A DNA stretch of 64,000 nucleotides from Myxocyprinus asiaticus (GCF_019703515.2 NC_059388.1:4677979-4741978); one strand, 5' to 3'; positions 29,638 to 41,662 are shown, counted from the first letter of the stretch. Notes: a model not told the origin generated them from the letters alone. A program made the numbers and translations.

Positions 29638-30820
29638 CAGGGTTGGGTGGGTTACTTTTGAAAGGTATTCCACTACACATTACAGAATACATGCTGTAAA
29701 ATGTAATTTGTAATGTATTCCGTTAGATTACTCAAGGTCAGTAATGTATTCTAAATACTTTGGATTAATCCTTCAGCACTGGTAGATTTTTTCACTTGTT
29801 TTGACTATAAAAACTCTGTCAGTACAGTAAGACAAAATACACATGTTAAAAGTACATTTTCTGAAAAATCAAAATATCTTATGCAGTGTTGTTTCTAAAA
29901 CAAGATAAATCAAATTTATCTTGTTTTAAGGATTTTTAGATATTTTTTACAGGAAAACAATACAAAAAATATTATCAAGAATACGATTTTTGCCCTAATA
30001 TCAAATGTCTTACTAGAAAAAAGAAATTATCTAATGTGAATTTTGTTGATAAAAAAATATGATGGCAAAAAATATGCCTGGTAACATGTGCATGTAAAAT
30101 GGCTAGAAATAGCATTTTAGCTTAGCGTAAAGCTGACAATTTACACAAGGTTTATTTCTATTTCTTCTGCTCCAAACTTACTTCAAACTTACTTCTCTGT
30201 CTGCTTGTATGAATATAACACATCATAAGAAAGTGTTCAAATGCACTTTGGATCGCATCATTTATATGTATAAGTCACATATTCCCTGTTGTTTGTATTG
30301 ACATTTATGTTGAAATTCTGGTTTAGTTCCCTGTTCTTGTTTCCTGTTAGTTTTGTAGTCCTTTGTAGTTTCTTTTCATGATTGGTTTTCCCCTGATTGT
30401 TTCCCCAGGTGTTCCTCATTCCCTTGTTTTCCCTTGTGTATTTAAGCCCTTGTTTTCCTCTGGTTTCTTTGTCAGTCTTCATCTGTATTATGGTGTGTTT
30501 TTTTCCCTGTGTTTTGTTTCATTATGTTCCGAGTTACCTGGTTTACCTTTGTTTTATTAAAAAGGCTGCATTTAGATCCTCATTTCTCTCCTGTCTCATC
30601 ACAGTATAAATGTTTTCCATCTGAAAAGACTAAATATTAAATTAAACAAATGACAATAAAATGCAAAGTAATCTCTTCAGTAATCAAAATACTTTTTGAA
30701 TGTAACTGTATTCTAATTACCAATGATTTAAATTGTAGCTGTAGTGGAATACAGTTACTTATATTTTGAATTTTAAATCCGTAATCCCGTTAACATGTAT
30801 TCCGTTACTCCCCAACCCTG
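29638..30820. mobile_element. CAGGGTTGG-type MITE, copy A, with LTR-like insertion
   Basis: Termini CAGGGTTGGGTGGGTTACTT and the inverse ending GTTACTCCCCAACCCTG at 30820. Flanks TGCGCGAG (29630-29637) and TGTGCGAG (30821-30828) form an 8-bp duplication with one mismatch, which suggests hAT-type mobilisation. Without the insertion at 30274-30603 it is about 850 bp and collinear with 42036-42840. No transposase is encoded. Confidence 0.85.
30274..30603 (+). mobile_element. 330-bp LTR-like insertion in MITE copy A
   Basis: Absent from MITE copy B at 42036. The sequence GTATAA is present on both sides (30268-30273 and 30604-30609). The block contains TTTATTAAAAAGGCTGCATT and a GATCCTCATTTCTCTC ending, parallel to the 3' part of the LTR at 6679-7021 (CATTAAAGCCTGCATATAG). 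It is therefore probably a solo LTR of a related family. The exact TG and CA ends were not fixed. Confidence 0.6.
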
Positions 30821-31049
30821 TGTGCGAGTAATTTTACTCATCTACCCGCAACAGGCGGGTGACCTGTAAGACGTCTCGGAGTAACACGACAAGAAATGCA
30901 GTTAGTCAAAAAGACACACGCTTGAAGAAACACACTTTATTATATTTTAAGAACAAACCAAAGAAAAGCCGTCAGTGCTCGTGTCTGATTCGCTGTTTGT
31001 TCAGAGGCGTGCAACGGGACCCTGTCTTGTAGAACAAGTGCATGTAAAC

Positions 31050-32470
31050 TGTTATCACACCTTCTTCTCTATTTCATTCAACTGAAAACTGTTTGCAAGA
31101 ATAATGTAGACTATAGGAATGCTGCAAATTATCACTGATAATCTCGTGAAGTGCTTTGAGTTTAGTTTGCTTTATTTCCACAGAGCAGTTCATTCTTACA
31201 CATTGTGAATGCAACTCTGCAGGTTCAGTAATATATACAGGTATCTTTGTATTAAAGAAACAAAGATGAAAGTGATTAAATCATAAAGAAATACAAGACA
31301 CGTTCACCTTGAACTTAAAATTGAGTTTTATTTTCTTTTCTTTAGGCAGCATTAACTGTATTACCAAAACGCAACACAAACACAAATTCGATAAGAAAAC
31401 AGGAATAAAAGGGAATTTATTAGGCTTATTTATTATGATGATAATTATAATTATCTTTACATTTGTTATTGTCTTTAGTTCTTAATTTTTAGGCTATAAG
31501 TAATTTTTCACCTGGTGTCGTTGACGGATGCTTGCGTGATAGAAAATGGGTCTTGGAGACGGTAAATGTTTGGATTTGGTGAGGTGGTTATATATAAGAT
31601 TTTTTAATAAATTCGTATTTTAATTGCTTTTTTCGTTTCGTTTGAAGTGCAATTTGAATTTAGAAATGTCTTTTAAGTTTTTTATGTTTCAATAAATTAA
31701 TTTAATTTTTAAAGCAAAATCAATACAGCAAAAATATTCACCGACCCTAGGCAGGGGGGTTGATGATATAATCGGATATCGCAATATTTTAATGCCGTTT
31801 ATAGTTAAAACATTTTTTACATATCGCCCAGCCCAAAAGGGAAGTTACATTTTTCATGAACAATTGTAAAATGAAGTAATTTTATGGAGACCCACACAAA
31901 CACGTGTACTCAATTCCATATTGCAACATGTTACCTATTAATTTTTGCATATTTGTTTGTTTTTGTGTTTTTGAGTAGTCTATGGGCAATATAAAATTTT
32001 ATTTTATTGAAAAACTTTGTTTTTGAAAATAGTAAATTATTCGTTTGTGCTATGGCTCTTTCGAAAAAATGCATCAATCAAAAATTAAAAAATTGGCTCC
32101 TTAGTGAAAAAAGGTTCCCGACCCCTGGTTTAGGATATTGCATTGTGAGTAGCACGGAATTTGCAAACAGGTTTCTTGAACACTCCCCCCATCTGTCATT
32201 GGTCTCTAAAACAGTGAGTCCCGCCCAAAACTCACACTAAAACTCACACCATTGCTGTTGCCGCCATTTTATAAAACCAATAAACTACTTATTCTCATCT
32301 AAATTGGAGTTGTGTCAAGCAAGATCAGTTACATACAGCTGTATATACAGGCAGATGTTACTTTCAAAACACTGAAGTATCTATACTTCTGTCTGCGTAC
32401 AGTATGTGACTCTAAAATACAAAAAACATACACCTAGGGCATAGCTATCATGCAATAGACAGAGTCAAAA
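31050..32470. other. AT-rich DNA with scattered terminal-repeat-like pieces
   Basis: No exon was recognised. GGATATCGCAATATTTTAAT and ATATCGCCCAGCCC at 31775-31835, and GGTTCCCGACCCCTGG at 32113-32128, look like ends of hAT-type fish repeats. Matching opposite ends were not identified. Confidence 0.35.
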
Positions 32471-32480
32471 CTTTTTATAT

Positions 32481-33027
32481 ACACTACTGGTCAAAAGTTT
32501 TTAAACACTTACTCATTCTTTATTATTATTATTTTTTTTTCACATTTTAGAATAATAGTAAAGTCATTAAAACTATGGAATAAAATAAATGGAACTATGG
32601 GAATTATGCTGTGACTAAACAAAATCCAAAATAAATCAAAACTGTGTTATATTTTAGTATCTTCAAAGTAGTCACCCTTTGCCTAGAATTTTCAGAAATG
32701 TATTCCTGACATTTTCTCAACCAACTTCTTGAGGTATCACCCTGGGATGCTTTTTAAACAGTATTGAAGGAATTCCCATCTATATGCTGGGCACTTACTG
32801 GCTGCTTTTCTTTATTATTTGGTCCAAGTCATCAATTTGAAAAACTTATTTTTTTAAGTTTTTGAAATTTATGATTTATAATGAAATAAATTAATATGGT
32901 GGCACAATTATATTTTTGCCTACAAAACTAATTTCAAACATTTAAGCATACGCCTTCAGATCAAAAGATTTTTAAGATCATGAGAAACATTTTGGGCAAG
33001 TGTTTCAAAACTTTTGACCGGTAGTGT
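32481..33027. mobile_element. Tc1-type MITE, copy 1 (ACACTACTGGTCAAAAGTTT)
   Basis: The left terminus ACACTACTGGTCAAAAGTTT has its inverse AAAACTTTTGACCGGTAGTG near 33007-33026. The body of 547 bp has no ORF. Two more copies or fragments are at 34179-34646 (opposite orientation) and 35137-35319. Terminus style and TA-rich flanks suggest mobilisation by a Tc1/mariner transposase. Confidence 0.85.
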
Positions 33028-33399
33028 AACTGTATGTGTGTCATGAGGCACCTTCTACAAAAGAAGTAACGTTAAGAGACTGGGCTGCAGTACTCAGCAT
33101 TATTAAGACTGTGGCTCAGCACAAGTGCCTGCTTGCATAGATTCATGGACCCTGGAAGAGCTGCGCTTTTGTGCTCTGTTTGCACTAATAGGTAGCCTCT
33201 AACTTTCAAAAATGTGTCCCGAAACCCCAGAATTGTGCTACGTCCAGCTGTTTTTGAACTCAAGAATGCATCCCGTGTGAACGGCTCTTCAACCAATTTT
33301 TTGCTGCCTGCTCTTGTTAAGTGTGGTTTGGTGAGTTGTGCTGCCTGTACTATTGGAGCTGCTCTGACTGCTCCTGCTGACCACAGACTCGCAAAAACA

Positions 33400-33570
33400 T
33401 GAAGGTGGTACTTCAAGCTTGAATTGGTCAGATGGTAGAAAAATTCCTAATTATGGAATTTATGTACTGTACAATTTAGGGTCATGATAAATTGTGTACA
33501 TTTTTAATGCATTATTTTTTTAAATAAAATTAATCACACTAAAATAATACATTAAATTGACAGCCCTGCA
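33400..33570. repeat. Interspersed repeat ending GACAGCCCTG
   Basis: The block TGGTACTTCAAGCTTGAATT ... ATTGACAGCCCTG is matched at 50940-51115 (TGGTACTCCAAGCTTGAATT ... ATCGACAGCTCT). The GGGCTGTC end recalls a widespread hAT-type fish repeat. The ORF at 33072-33416 is not part of a recognised gene. Confidence 0.6.
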
Positions 33571-33574
33571 AATA

Positions 33575-34165
33575 ATAACAACAAAAAGGCACTTACAAAA
33601 AGTCAGGCATAGCTACTGCAATGCATGAAAGCAAGACCGGTGGAAATGTGGACAAACAGCCTGAAAGAAAAGAAAGAGCAGGCAAAGAAAAAAATAAAGC
33701 AGGACAGAAAGACAAGAACAAGCAACAGAAATAGGTCAAATAAGAGTGATAATAAGAGAGGAATAATTAATAGCAGATCTGTTTCCTCTTCATTACTGTT
33801 ACACATACACACAGCACAATAGAAAGCATTACAGACGTCTAGTGCTCATTGTTCTTGGGAGCGAAGAACTCTTAATTTACAATGATTCGGTTCTGTCTGC
33901 CTTTTGTTTGGAGATAAACACATCTGATTAATAAATGCAGTGTTTGTTCAAAGATTTAAGCAGAAGTAGGAGCAAGTCACATGTGAGCAAGTCTAGCTGA
34001 GTCCTGCTAAGAGTCAAATCGAGTCAAGTCACAGTTAAAAACAGAATCAATTATTTATTTTTTCCCCCAGGAATTATGAATCTTCTCAATTATACATGAA
34101 TATCTGAAAAATATATTAATATCTGAAAATGGTTGAAGTATACCAAATATATATGTGTATATATA
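33575..34165. other. Intron-like DNA without recognised features
   Basis: Purine-rich AAGAAAAGAAAGAGC-type sequence at 33640-33740 produces opposing ORFs. I see no exon or element terminus. Confidence 0.4.
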
Positions 34166-34178
34166 TACACACACACAC

Positions 34179-34642
34179 AAATCTTTTGATCTGAAGGCAT
34201 TTGCTTAAATGTTTGAAATTAGTTTTGTAGACAAAAATATAATTGTGCTACCATATTAATTTATTTCATTATAAAACTAAAATGTAATTAAAAACAAAAG
34301 TTTTTGAAATTGATGACTTGGACCAAATAATAAAGAAAAGCAGCCAATAAGTGCCCGACATAGATGGGAACTCCTTTAATACTGTTTAAAAAGCATCCCA
34401 GTGTGAGCCCTCAAGAAGTTGGTTGAGAAAATGTCAAGAGTACATGTCTGCAAATTCTAGGCAAAGGGTGACTACTGTGACTACTACTGATTTATTTTGG
34501 ATTTTGTTTAGTCACAACATAATTCCCATAGTTCCATTTATGTTATTCCATAGTTTTGATAACTTTACTATTATTCTAAAATGTGGAGAAAAAAAAAAAT
34601 ATAATAAAGAATGAGTAAGTGTTTCAAAACTTTTGACCGTTA

Positions 34643-34646
<4 letters not shown>
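34179..34646. mobile_element. Tc1-type MITE, copy 2, inverted relative to copy 1
   Basis: Reverse complement of 32481-33000, ending AAAACTTTTGACCGTTAGTGT at 34646. The opposite terminus is lost near a (TA)(CA) run at 34150-34178. A (TA)n tract begins at the intact terminus. Confidence 0.85.

Positions 34647-34698
<52 letters not shown>
34647..34698. repeat. (TA)n microsatellite
   Basis: About 26 TA units between a MITE terminus and the 3' end of a LINE fragment. Confidence 0.95.
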
Positions 34699-34704
<6 letters not shown>

Positions 34705-35136
34705 AAATTCAATTTTATTTATATAGCACAATTTAAAAACAACAGTTGACCAATGTGCTGTACAACGTGTTCGCAAGAACTTTTTAAATACAATAAAACC
34801 CACAATAAAACAAAATAATATATACCCGAAAGACATAAAATAACAAACAACAGAGAACATCACAAGTTGTAGGCTAGAGAGAAAAGATGCATTTTTAACT
34901 TAGATTTAAAAATATTAAGTGTTGGAGCAGTTCTGATAGAAGTCGGTAAGCTGTTCCAAAGTTTAGGTGCGGCTATGGCGAACGCTCAATCACCCCTAGA
35001 TTTTAGCTTCGACTTAGGAACAGTTAATAAACTCTGGTTGGTGGACCTAAGAGCTCTTCCTGGACAGTGTTCACACAAAAGGTCGGAGAGGTAGGCAGGG
35101 GCTCGGCCATTTAAGGATTTAAATACAAGCAAGAGC
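34699..35136 (-). mobile_element. LINE 3' fragment, minus strand
   Basis: On the minus strand the piece ends ATATAAATAAAATTGAATTT with an (ATTGA)n-like tail, a classic 3' end for CR1/L2-type LINEs. Upstream sequence such as ACTTTGGAACAGCTTACCGA is the non-coding or C-terminal zone. No reverse transcriptase motif is present. Confidence 0.6.
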
Positions 35137-35319
35137 AATTTCAAAAACTTATTTTTTTTTAATTAAATTTTAGATTTATAATTAAATAAATTAATATGGT
35201 GGCACAATTATATTTTTGTCTACAAAACTAATTTCAAACATTTAAGCATACGCCTTCAGATCAAAAGATTTTTAAGATCGTTTCGGTCAAGTGTTTCAAA
35301 ACTTTTGACTGGTAGTGTA
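35137..35319. mobile_element. Tc1-type MITE, copy 3, right end only
   Basis: Matches the right 180 bp of copy 1, with the terminus ACTTTTGACTGGTAGTGT near 35303-35320. It directly follows the LINE fragment. Confidence 0.85.
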
Positions 35320-35934
35320 CATGCACAAAAGACTTGACGGAACTTCTTCAGTGTGTCTGATATCAACATACAGTGGTACAGATGAGAAGCTCAGATAATA
35401 GAGAGAATTCTGCTAGAAATGTTGCGTTTGTGCTTAGATTAAATTCAAGAATAATAGTTGGGAGAATTGGCGTGCCAATTTTTGTTGTGCTTTATTTTTG
35501 TTTTTATACTTTGTTGTGCTTTATTCTCATGCACGGGAGTGATAGAGAGAGAGTGAAGCCACAAAAAATTTTTTTTTTTTTAATTGTTCTCTTATTTCTT
35601 TTTTTATCTGTCAAAATGATGGACAGCATTTGGAATTATCCATCAGTGTTTTAAAAATATTAGCAAATGACATCGAATTTTCGGTTAACACAACCCCCTG
35701 GATATGTGGTTGCGTGGTCATAATTTTTGTATCAATTTATTGTTGTCACAATAATATTTGTAATAGTATTTTATTCCTAGTCATAAAAGCACACAACATG
35801 AAAAAAATTAAAGTCGCGAGTCAGAAGCAAGTCACGAGTCAGAATCAAGTCGAGTCATAAAACTCAAATCCCCCACTTCTAAATTTATGGGTAGATTTGT
35901 ATGAAACCCAACAAACTGATGTATAAGAATAAGT

Positions 35935-37318
35935 GTAGCTTGCAAATAAATGAATAAGTAAGGGAGAGAGAGAGTGAATACATGAGTAAATGAATGAGAA
36001 ATGGGTATTAAATGAGTGATTAAATGAGTAAGAAAATAAATGAGTGTGTAAGTGAAGTAGAGAATGAATATGTGAGTGATGGAATGAGTGATTGCATTAG
36101 AAAGTCAGTGGATGAGCAAGTGAATAAATGAGTGAGCAAATGCGTGAGTGAGTGAATGAGTCAGTGAGTGGATGAATGAATGAGGGATTTAGTGAGTGAA
36201 TGAGTGAGAAAATTAGTGTGTGAGTAAATGAGTAAATGATATAATCAGTGAGAGTGACTAGATGAGTGTGTGAATGAAAGAGTGAGTCAATGTTTGAGTA
36301 GGTGCATGATTGAATAAGTGAGTGAGCGAATGAGTCAGTGAGTGAGTGAGTGAATGACTGAGTGAATGAATGCGTGAGTGATAAAGTGAATAAATGAATT
36401 ATAGAGTGAGTAAATTAGTGAATGAGTGAGAGGGAATCAGTGAGTAAATAGAGTAGGAATGTGATTAAATGACTGAGTGAGTGTATTATCGAGTGAATGA
36501 ATGGGTGAGTGAATGTGAGTGGATCAATGAGTGAGCGAGCAAATGAGTGAGAAAATTAGTGAGTGAATAAGTGAGAAAGTGAATATATAAATTAATGAGT
36601 GAATATATGAGAGTGTGAATGAATGAGTGAGTCAATGTTTGAGAAGGTGAGTGAGTGAGTGGATTATTGAGTGAATGAATGGGTGAGCGAATGTGAGTAA
36701 ATGAGTCAGTGAGTGGATGAGTGTGTGAGTGAGCAAATGAGTGAGAATATGAGTGAGTGAAGTAGTGAAGAAATGAGTGAGTACGTCAGTAAGTGAGCAA
36801 ATGATTGAATGAGTGAGTGAATTAGTCAGTGAGTGGATAAGTGAATAAGTGAGAAAGTGAATATATAAATTAATGAGTGAATATATGAGTGTGTGAATGA
36901 ATGAATGAATGAGTGAGTGAACAGAGAAGGTGTGTGATTGAATGATTGAGTGAGTGGATTATTGAATGAATGTATGGGTGAGCGAATGAGTCAGTGAGTG
37001 GATGAATGTGTGAGCGAGCAAATGAGTGAGAAAATTAGTAAGTGAATGAAGGAATGAGTGAATAAATGTGTAAGTGCATATGTGAGTGAATAATTAGTAA
37101 ATGATTGAGTGGGTACACAACTGAATGAGTGAGTGAGCGGATGAACGAGTGAGAGTGAATGAATGAGTGAGCGAATGCGTGAGTTAATGAGTCGGTGAAT
37201 AAATAAATTAGTGAGTGAGTGAATGAGTCATTTAATTAATTAGTGAATGAATGACTGATTGAGTGAGTGAGTGGATGAGTGACTAAATACATGAGTGAGA
37301 AAATAAAGGAGAGTTTGG
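35935..37318. repeat. GTGA/ATGA-type low-complexity array, about 1.4 kb
   Basis: Almost every 4-base step is GTGA, ATGA, GTAA, ATAA or close variants, on a strand nearly free of C. Larger phrases recur, for example GAGTGGATTATTGAGTGAAT near 36658 and 36955, and AAATTAGTGAGTGAATAAGT near 36555, so higher-order duplication is layered on the tetranucleotide. It lies within the 11.7-kb copine intron, about 0.8 kb from the exon at 38105-38145. Confidence 0.9.
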
Positions 37319-38104
37319 GTGAAGATGAGGCTGAACAGCAAAATCATTGTTGAGAGTTTGATGAAATCCTTCATGCTGTTGGAATATGAATATGATAAAC
37401 TAGAATACTGTCAGTACTACTTTTTGTTACAACAATATGGCTATTCCTGTAAGGTTTTGAACATACGTTTTACATTAAAGGTCTTCATAAAATTCAGCAA
37501 GTGTGAGTAGCTCGGCTATTAAAATACATAATTTATGAAAACCTCACTTACAGTAAATGTAATTAAGTGAATCACTTACTTTAAAATTGCCAATGAAACG
37601 ACATTCAAAACCTCTCTGTAAATATATAAATTTACTCATAATGTAAAATTCTGGAAAATATAATCTACGGTAGGTTAAAAGCTTTTGGTATGATCTCTCA
37701 GACATCTCTCCTCACCTGCACTTTGGAATTTGTATTACTGTGATACTATGAAAGCAGAGAATGTGACATTTAATCTTCACTCACAAGGACTTTGTGAAGT
37801 TGAAGGCAAACATTAGAATAAGCAAGGCTGCCCACAGTGTTTCTATATCTGCGGGCCGTACCACATGCAGATCTGTAGCTCAAGGCTTTCTTCACACAAT
37901 GTAAGAAAATACAAACACAAAGCAATGAGTCATGCGATTGTGTAAGCTTTCAAACAGTGAAGAAAATTCCCCTCTAAACAAGGCTAAGAGCAGTTGTACG
38001 TGAGGACATTCCACATGAAAAATTATTAGACAACAAATTTAATTGCATGTTTTTTACATTGAGCACTAGTTATAAAAGAATGAGAAATATAAAGACAATC
38101 TTAC

Positions 38105-38145
38105 TTGGATCTGATTTGGAAAACGTGTCCCTGTCGAGCAGGTTT
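38105..38145 (-). CDS. cpne8: Copine micro-exon, start of first C2 domain
   Basis: A TCCTTTTACAG acceptor and a GTAAGATT donor enclose 41 nt on the minus strand. One base completes an arginine-type codon from the exon upstream. The rest reads NLLDRDTFSKSDP plus one base, which with the first two bases of the exon at 26364-26410 makes isoleucine (ATC). NLLDxDxFSKSDP is the calcium-binding loop 1 segment of the copine C2A domain, with its conserved aspartates. The upstream exon, which should end in a VSVSC-type strand, was not found up to 64000. The 5' intron may therefore exceed 25 kb. Confidence 0.93.
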
Positions 38146-38536
38146 CTGTAAAAGGAAATAAAATGCTATTATTATTATGTATAAAACTATATGAAAGAGA
38201 AACTGGTGTTTGGGAAATTGGTGGCAAAAATGATGTTACTGATGTCCATTTCTGTATTCCATTACATTTATTAATTTGGCACAAGCATTTATCCAAAACT
38301 AATTTAATGCATTCAACAAGTGATGCACTGTTACAAAATGTGTGTGCCAATACAGATTTCCAATTATTTAGAACAACATCTGCCGATACCAAGACCAGTG
38401 GTTTGGTGGTTTTGCTTTTTTATTAGCCATGTGCCCGAAGCCAAATACCTTATTTGAAAAGGCATTAATAATGATAGAATAACAGAAAAAATATTCGTAA
38501 TACTGATTATCAAACGAGCACAGGGATATTTTAAAT

Positions 38537-38788
38537 AAACATATCTAAAGTTACAATGCAATGGTGTTTCTTTGACGCCAATATGACTAAAGTGTAAACT
38601 TTATGAATGAAAATGCACACATTGTGATGGGTTAGGGGAGGTTAGGGTTAAGGTGATTTATGTTCAAACTCAGGATTAGGGTTAGGTATGGTTAGGGACT
38701 ATTATTAGGGGCCAAGCACCGAAGGTTTACAATTTAGTCATATTGGCTTCAAAGAAACACCAATGCATTGTAACTTTAGATATGTTTA
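38537..38788. mobile_element. Foldback/MITE with telomere-like core
   Basis: The left arm AAACATATCTAAAGTTACAA through GACTAAAGTGTAAACTT pairs with the right arm AGGTTTACAATTTAGTCATA through AACTTTAGATATGTTT, about 65 bp each with a few mismatches. The loop is rich in GGTTAGGG/GGGTTAGG motifs (38627-38698). No coding capacity. Confidence 0.85.
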
Positions 38789-39790
38789 TTAACATATGAA
38801 TAAACATTTATTAATAAACATTAATATTTTTGTTAAAATCTTATCCACGTGTGGCCTCCCCTTCATGTTACCTTGCCTTGAGCCGGGTGGTTTGTGGCAA
38901 TAGGAAAATTATTAAATTTGGCACACTGATAGGGGTTGGCATGAATAGTCCCTACACCAATGTAATTTGGGGCCTCTAGGTCATACTCTATAGCGCCACC
39001 ACCAGTTCAAAAATTTACTTTTCTTTTGTGTGTATCTTTTGAACTGTTTGTCCTAGAGACACCATTCTTTTTTGTTTAATTACTCTCTTCCTGATGATTC
39101 AAATGAACCCCTTACATTAAAACTCCACCCATTACAGTGGCCACCATCTTGCATTATGACATTTACAGTTTAAACTTTTCACATCTTTCAAACTTTGTCC
39201 AGACAATGGCTCAAAATAATCTCCAGACCATGCTGCACAGAACTGACCAGAAATCATTTTGATTTGTGTTACTGTTCAGAAATGATGCCAACGGGAAGTT
39301 AACATGGTCGACGTAAAAATGGATTTGAGGCTGTATCTCGGCAATGCTTTGTCCTATTGAAACGAAATTTGGTATGCTTCTTCAGGACCATGTTGCGAGG
39401 TAACATGCAAAGTTTGGTGACAGCGCCACCTATGGGTCAAGAAATTACAAAATTGGCTCTTTTTGTTGGTAACTTTTTAACCGTTTGTTCTAAAATTATG
39501 AGTTTGGTATCTTTGGATTCCTTGAGTCGTGAGGATTTCAACTATATAAATTAAACATCAGCCATATAACCTCTCCGCGATTTTTAATTTTATGAAAAAG
39601 TAATGTATATTTTAAACACTTTGGCCGATTTGAATGAAGATTGGAAGGGGTCTTCAACATCATGTCCTGAGGATACCTAAGCAGTTTGGAAACAATGCCA
39701 CATAGTGGTCAAAATGCTTAGTCAATTTAAACAAAAGTTTTAATGTATCATTTCTTCCTTATTCTAAGTCTTCTGAAATTGGCAGAGATA
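38700..39790. repeat. Non-coding interspersed repeat beginning TTAGGGGCCAAGCACCGAAGG
   Basis: TATTAGGGGCCAAGCACCGA at about 38704 is a starting phrase I recognise from a widespread teleost repeat. The following kilobase contains GGCGCTATAGAG-type complements (TATAGCGCCACCACC at 38990, GACAGCGCCACCTATGGG at 39419). These recurring phrases support one old repeat. Ends and class are unclear, and it overlaps the right arm of the foldback. Confidence 0.4.
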
Positions 39791-39934
39791 CATTTTCTGC
39801 ATTGTGGCTGATTTATTGATTGTATTTGACAGATTAAAAAAATACTCTGTTTTTGGTCTTTCCAATTCATTTTCAATGGTCGGTCCATTGAAAATCCATT
39901 ACAGTTTCATTTTCTGTTAAAGCATGATTTCCTT

Positions 39935-40003
39935 TAAAGCTGCTTTGAAACGATGTGTGTTGTGAAAAGCGCTATACAAATAAAAATGACTTGACTTGAC
40001 TAG
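39935..40003 (+). mobile_element. LINE 3' tail fragment
   Basis: Ends with AAAAGCGCTATACAAATAAA followed by ATGACTTGACTTGAC, the usual tail of a CR1/L2-group fish LINE. Only about 70 bp. Confidence 0.55.
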
Positions 40004-40218
40004 TGAACTGCCTTCATAGGCAGCATTTTAAGGTATCATAGGCATGCACTTGACATGAAGGCCGTTCCAAAGAGTAGGTTTAATTATTCTGCCTCCTTAG
40101 ATAACTTGTTTTGACCAAATTCTAAGGCAGCAAATGTACTCAGAAGTATGAGTAATCTAAATGTTAATAATCAACATTCATTTTTACATTACAATATCAG
40201 GGAAAATAGTCAACAATT

Positions 40219-40857
40219 AAAGTAATGTTCTGGGTTCAGTATAACTTAAGCTCAGTTAACAGCATTGTGGCTTAATGTTGATTTCCACAAAAAAAATATA
40301 AATAATAATAATTAACTTGTCCTTCCTTTATTTAAAAAAAGACAAAGCAAAAAACATGCTTACGGTAAGACACTTACAATGAAAGCAAATAGGGCTAGTC
40401 CATAAATGCTAAAATACACACTGTTTCAAAAGTATAGACACAAGATTTAACCATTATACATGTTAATATGATTTTAGTGTGATAAAATCTCTTACTATCC
40501 TTATGTGTGTAAATATACATAAAATATTTCAATTTTGTCATAACAACGAAACCCTGTAATGCCTGCTTTTACACAGAGCAAGATAGTAATTTTATCATGC
40601 TAAATAATGTTAACATGTATAATGGTTATGTCTTGTGGCTATACCTTTGAAACAATGTGTATTTCAGTGTTTACTGACTGGCCCCATTCACTTCTATTGT
40701 AATTGCATTACTACAACCATAATATTTTCTTTCTTTCTTTTTTTTTTTTTTAATAAAAGAGGGACTAGTCAAAATGTATTTTGTTGGTATTCAAAATTAT
40801 GCCCTAAAATGATGTCGATAGACTTTAACTTGTTTTGAACCCGGAGCACTCCTTTCA
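40219..40857. mobile_element. MITE with GGGTTCAATACAAGTTAAGC-type termini
   Basis: The left end TGTTCTGGGTTCAGTATAAC and the right end AACTTGTTTTGAACCCGGAG are inverted repeats with mismatches. The inner zones TTAACAGCATTGTGGCTTAA and its degenerate inverse near 40795-40815 also pair. The right half recurs at 63480-63805. No ORF. Confidence 0.75.
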
Positions 40858-41662
40858 GTCACGCAGCTCTTATTAGCATAGCAACAAGCTAACGTCAAAT
40901 TCTTCTGAATTAATTGAGTCAAGTCTCCAGTGTTTCTGCCTATGTAGAGTGTTCCAAATCAGTCACTTATGAGGTTTCATTTCAGTTAGAACGCTAACTG
41001 AGAGGCTAACTATGGAGGCAGTAAACTATAAAGCCAGGTTTTGTAACAGAGCTAGAAAGAGTATAGCATCCCAGTGTTTTTAGCGGCACAGAATAAACTG
41101 TCGATAGATCGGGCAGCACTGCTGACGGCTTCTAAACCTGCAGTTCACCGGTGGTGTCAAAAGTGCAGTGTGAACTCAGGTTAGAGGGTTAAATAACAGG
41201 GCAAGAGAGAGCAGGACGATAATAGAGCTCACTGTGTGACCATTTCATTTGAGAGACATGAATGCTGAATGTGAAAGCGGGGGTGAGATTTTGCTTGTAA
41301 CATGTTAGGAATCCCTTTGTAAGAAAGCACAGAAAAAAACGTTTACACCCACTCTCTCGCTCTCCCAGAAAACATCCAGACTGTCTTCCCTCATAACCGG
41401 CAAATACTTAGTCTGTGCAGTCTTTCAGTGTGGCTTTAACAAGACCAGATGTTTAAGCCAACATGGTATGTTGTAATAGTCTTAAATAAACATCATTGTA
41501 ATTATGGTCAACAACAATCATCATTCCAATGGTTTTATTTACATGCATCAAACCTTTGAACAACTGGCTTTAGATTTTAATTACAACAAAGTGAAGTAAT
41601 AAACAATAACATAGTAAATGTGATTAAAGGAGTGGGACACATTCCAGAATCAACATCCAGAC

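Noticed and set aside
35935..37318. CRISPR-like or satellite centromere array
   Set aside because: There is no constant repeat with unique spacers; the structure is a degenerate tetranucleotide array in a vertebrate intron.
37732..37760. Possible extra copine exon ending before GTGAGG on the minus strand
   Set aside because: The frame would end in IPKC and does not resemble the conserved strand expected before the 41-nt exon. It also lies on the wrong side of that exon in gene order.
38627..38698. True interstitial telomere
   Set aside because: GGTTAGGG-like motifs are irregular, not a run of TTAGGG, and lie in the loop of a foldback element.
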